From G963675935 sp963823895 (GTDB lineage Bacteria; Planctomycetota; Planctomycetia; Pirellulales; Thermoguttaceae), in NCBI GenBank assembly GCA_963823895.1, contig CAWGNG010000023.1:1-64000 (forward strand): a stretch of 64,000 nt of DNA, in the 5' to 3' direction. The notes under the pieces are model-generated. The model saw nothing but the letters and a program-made list of their open reading frames with translations, was not told the origin of the DNA and ran no database searches. Position numbers and translations under genes: made by a program. This document shows, one piece after another, positions 61,476 through 64,000 of this stretch (position 1 is its first letter; every line of letters starts with the position of its first letter).

Positions 61476-61592
61476 GTTGCACACCGACAGTTCGCCCTAT
61501 TAGAATGGGGGACAACCCGTCGATTGCGGTAGCGGAAAAGGTTCCGTGGGAGACAACCGAAGTCAAGATCGTTCTATCCATTGGAGATCGCG

Positions 61593-63686
61593 ATGAAGAG
61601 CCTGATTTCTGTTCTCGTTCTGGGTTTCGCCGTTGCCGTTGCACAGGCGGATCAGCCGACCACGCACGCCGTCACTACCGGTGCGCTTCTCGACGAAATG
61701 AAAGACCTGGCAACGCTGGCCCGCGTGCCGAACCCTGCTTACCGGAACATTCAGTTCTCGAGCTACGACCGCCGCTCGACGACTCCCGAAGCCCCCGGTT
61801 GGTTCTCGAACGCCGACGGCTTTGGCGGCGAGCCGATCCCCAACTTTCTGAAGACCCTGCGGCCGTCTGCCGGCGGCAAGGCGGGACTGTATTTGCTGGC
61901 CGACGTTCGCGGCCCGGGCGCGATCGTGCGCGGTTGGTCGGCGGGAATGAAGGGCATTCTCCGCGTCTACCTCGATCCGACCAGCGAAGACGCGGCGGCG
62001 ACCGACGGCACGTTGATTTATGAAAGCCCCGCTTACGGCTTTCTCGCGCGGCGCTCGGCCCATTTCCTCAAGGCCGCCGGAATCAAGAGCGGTGCAAAGA
62101 ACGCGTTCACTCAGGAAGACGCCGATTACCTGCCGCTCCCCTTCGCGCACGGCCTGCGCGTCACTTGGGAAGGAAGCCTGGATGAACTGCACTTCTATCA
62201 TCTCCAGGTCCGCAAGTATGCAGCAGGAACGGACGTCGGCACGTTCGATGCGAAGAAGGACTTGAAGAAGTTCGAGCCGCAACTCCGCGCCGCCATAACG
62301 GGCCTCACGCAGCCGACAAGCGGGGCGGAGATCGCACCAAAGCCGCTTGCGGCGAAGATTGAGCCCCGCAGGACTTGGGCGTGGGCCCCCGACAAGAATG
62401 GCCCCGGGGCAATATGCGAATTGAGCCTCAAGATCGCCGCCGACCGCCTGGACGAGGCCCTGCGGGGCTGCCTGCTGCGAATCGCATTCGACGGATCCCA
62501 GCGGCCGCAGGTAGAGTCACCGCTGGGGGATTTCTTCGCCTCCGGGCCGGGGATCAACCCGTTTGCGAGTTTGCCGTTCACGGTGGCGGCCGACGGCACG
62601 CTCACCTGCCGCTTCGTCATGCCTTACCGCCGGTCGATGCGGCTGGAGATCGTCAATTACAGTGCCGCGGCGGTGAATCTCCAGGGCCACATTCGCGTCG
62701 CCCCGTGGAAATGGGACAAGGCGTCGATGTACTTCCACGCCAAGTGGCGAATCGACCCGGACCTGTTTGTGGGCAGAGGCGCCATCGACCTGCCTTATGC
62801 CGTGGTCATTGGCCGCGGCGTTTTCGTGGGCTGCGCGGCGATGATTATGAATCCGACCGGCGTGCCCACTGCGGGCGGCAACTGGTGGGGCGAGGGCGAC
62901 GAGAAGTTCATGGTCGACGGCGAGAAACGGCCCTCGATCTTTGGAACGGGCTCCGAAGATTACTTCAATTATTCGTGGAGCCGGCCGGACCTGTTTGCCG
63001 ACCCCTACTGCGGCCAGCCGCTCGACTCCGGCCCCGATACCGCCGGTTACATCTCCAACCATCGATTCCAGGTGCTCGACGCGGTGCCTTTCGACAAATC
63101 GCTGGCGGCGATGATCGAGCTTTGGGCGCACTCGCCCACTCCGGGATTGAGTTACGCTCGCATCGCGTATTACTACGCCCGGCCCAATTCGGTCGACGAC
63201 CATCGCGGCCTGATGCCGGGCGACTTGAAGATTCAACCGCTGCCGAGAAGGGACCTTGAGGCGCGCGGCGGCGCCACGGGCGCCACGTGCATGAGCTTCG
63301 ACGATATTAAGATGGAGGTGAGCGGCGGCAAGCTGGAGACGCAGCCGATGCCGCTGGCCTTGCGGCTACACGTCGCCCATTGGCAGGCCGAGAAGGGGGC
63401 GAAGCTGAAATTCAGCCTCCCCTTCGAGAAGGACGGCAAATTCTCGCTGCACCTGGTCGCCGTTCACCGGCCGAAGGGGGCCGTCGTGCGAGTGCTCCTC
63501 GACGGCAAGCCGCTGACAACGGACCGCAACGAGAAGGACGTCCCGCTGCGTTCCGCTTTTGCCCCCCGCGTGCTGAATGTGAATTTTCAACCCGCCGAAG
63601 TGAAAGCCGGTTCGCGGTTGGTCGAACTCGAATGCGTCGAACCCGGCGCCGTCGGCCTCGATTCACTCTGGATTCGGCCGGAGTGA
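61593..63686 (+). CDS. DUF2961 / GH172-family glycoside hydrolase, exported
   Basis: A 697-residue secreted protein with a signal peptide (KSLISVLVLGFAVAVAQA). The DUF2961 pattern covers the N-terminal and middle region (YDRRSTTPEAPGWFSNADGFG ... GPGAIVRGWSAGMKGILRVYLD) and FGTGSEDYFNYSWSRPD is the conserved C-terminal loop of the catalytic domain. GH172 members include arabinofuranosidases and difructose-anhydride enzymes. The last 130 residues look like a beta-sandwich. ATG 61593 follows GGAG. It pairs functionally with the GH51 enzyme in this window only by class. Confidence 0.88.
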   Translation: MKSLISVLVLGFAVAVAQADQPTTHAVTTGALLDEMKDLATLARVPNPAYRNIQFSSYDRRSTTPEAPGWFSNADGFGGEPIPNFLKTLRPSAGGKAGLYLLADVRGPGAIVRGWSAGMKGILRVYLDPTSEDAAATDGTLIYESPAYGFLARRSAHFLKAAGIKSGAKNAFTQEDADYLPLPFAHGLRVTWEGSLDELHFYHLQVRKYAAGTDVGTFDAKKDLKKFEPQLRAAITGLTQPTSGAEIAPKPLAAKIEPRRTWAWAPDKNGPGAICELSLKIAADRLDEALRGCLLRIAFDGSQRPQVESPLGDFFASGPGINPFASLPFTVAADGTLTCRFVMPYRRSMRLEIVNYSAAAVNLQGHIRVAPWKWDKASMYFHAKWRIDPDLFVGRGAIDLPYAVVIGRGVFVGCAAMIMNPTGVPTAGGNWWGEGDEKFMVDGEKRPSIFGTGSEDYFNYSWSRPDLFADPYCGQPLDSGPDTAGYISNHRFQVLDAVPFDKSLAAMIELWAHSPTPGLSYARIAYYYARPNSVDDHRGLMPGDLKIQPLPRRDLEARGGATGATCMSFDDIKMEVSGGKLETQPMPLALRLHVAHWQAEKGAKLKFSLPFEKDGKFSLHLVAVHRPKGAVVRVLLDGKPLTTDRNEKDVPLRSAFAPRVLNVNFQPAEVKAGSRLVELECVEPGAVGLDSLWIRPE

Positions 63687-63733
63687 GCGAATCGCGTGCA
63701 AGCCGCTCGTGGCTATCCTGAATTTGTCACCGG

Positions 63734-63816
63734 CGTGTGCCACTGCCTGCTTGGAACAAGCAGTGCGAGACGTAACTCGCTGCCCCAGCACTGCTTGTTC
63801 CAAGCAGTGGCACACG
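63734..63816. repeat. GTGTGCCACTGC-type palindromic repeat
   Basis: Left CGTGTGCCACTGCCTGCTTG... (63734-63766) and right (63788-63816) are reverse complements apart from a four-base CTGC duplication in the left arm. It separates two convergent genes. Confidence 0.85.
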
Positions 63817-63825
63817 CGCGGCTCA

Positions 63826-64000
63826 TCAGTGATCGAACGCAAAACTAACGGACTTCGTCCACTCACTCTCGCCATTCTGGTTCCTGGCCTTGACTCGCCA
63901 CTGATATCTTCCCTTCCCCGGAAGCTCCGTGCAATAATACGGCACGTCCACTTCTGCTTCCCCAAGTGGAGAGTAGCTAGAATTCTTAATCGTTCCGTCG
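63826..64000 (-). CDS. Fibronectin type III domain protein, C-terminal part
   Basis: A minus-strand frame open from the window edge to a TGA at 63826-63828. It reads LGEAEVDVPYYCTELPGKGRYQWRVKARNQNGESEW and ends TKSVSFAFDH, a typical last fibronectin-III strand pattern (tyrosine corner, YQWRVKARN). The rest of the gene lies beyond the window. It was too short to be obvious but the composition is convincing. Confidence 0.75.
   Translation of the reverse strand, partial: DGTIKNSSYSPLGEAEVDVPYYCTELPGKGRYQWRVKARNQNGESEWTKSVSFAFDH

Noticed and set aside
63663..63965. 100-residue minus-strand frame at the right end
   Set aside because: It reads through the palindromic repeat at 63734-63816; the real gene on this strand ends at 63826 in another frame.
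1..64000. tRNA, rRNA or tmRNA genes
   Set aside because: I looked for T-loop words, SSU/LSU-like conserved strings and the tmRNA tag region and saw none; small or divergent RNAs could still be missed.

Overview
The window reads as chromosomal DNA of a Planctomycetota bacterium, most likely of the order Pirellulales. It is GC-rich. It has a short UvrC ending soon after an HYHH motif, DUF1559 prepilin-like and PEP-CTERM proteins, serine/threonine kinases with an N-terminal segment I recognise from planctomycetes, a DUF1844 protein, a MraZ without a dcw cluster, GH51 and GH172 glycosidases, and many degenerate secreted or membrane proteins. No rRNA, tRNA or CRISPR array was found.

Layout. 1-2.4 kb: a small membrane protein and an IS3-family element. 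2.4-8.4 kb: uvrC, then a divergent GntR/YtrA-type repressor with its promoter and operator and a two-gene ABC exporter. 8.4-13.9 kb: nested palindromes, a RelE/Phd-type toxin-antitoxin pair, a duplicated kinase tail, a PEP-CTERM protein, a kinase, a Uma2 nuclease, a MoeB/ThiF-like E1 enzyme and two small domain proteins (DUF4926, DUF6883). 13.9-21.8 kb: uvrA, murD, a structured small-RNA candidate, a cupin and ligA. 21.8-31.5 kb: small proteins, a second kinase, a MazEF-type pair, an NmrA-like protein, a NiCoT Ni/Co transporter, a secreted HExxH protein, an ABC substrate-binding lipoprotein and a DUF4160/DUF2442 pair. 31.5-46.7 kb: transaldolase, a hydrolase-like protein, an ISKra4-type transposase, mraZ, an FkbM methyltransferase, pyrG, DUF1559, an acidic-tail protein, purine nucleoside phosphorylase and a GH51 enzyme. 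46.8-53.3 kb: a giant ileS, purN and a DMT permease. 53.5-61.5 kb: an accessory block with three overlapping tyrosine recombinases (a RIT element), an orphan Rhs core, an IS66 relic and gene fragments. 61.6-64 kb: a GH172 (DUF2961) enzyme and the end of a fibronectin-III protein.

Two features stand out. First, several families of palindromic repeats lie between genes, and also in frame inside conserved genes (uvrA, murD, ligA, the transaldolase, ileS). ileS carries three repeat-derived insertions, plus a complete type II secretion ATPase N-terminal (MshEN/T2SSE_N) domain bracketed by a near-perfect inverted repeat of one such palindrome. Second, at least seven conserved genes (uvrC, uvrA, murD, a kinase, transaldolase, DUF1559, DMT permease) and one transposase carry a single frameshift each, mostly in GC-alternating runs. 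That points to assembly error or unusual indel mutation rather than real loss of all of them.

The DNA-repair genes (uvrA, uvrC, ligA) are scattered, not in an operon. Visible operon-like units are the repressor/ABC exporter, the toxin-antitoxin pairs, DUF2442 with a membrane protein, DUF4160/DUF2442, and the RIT trio.
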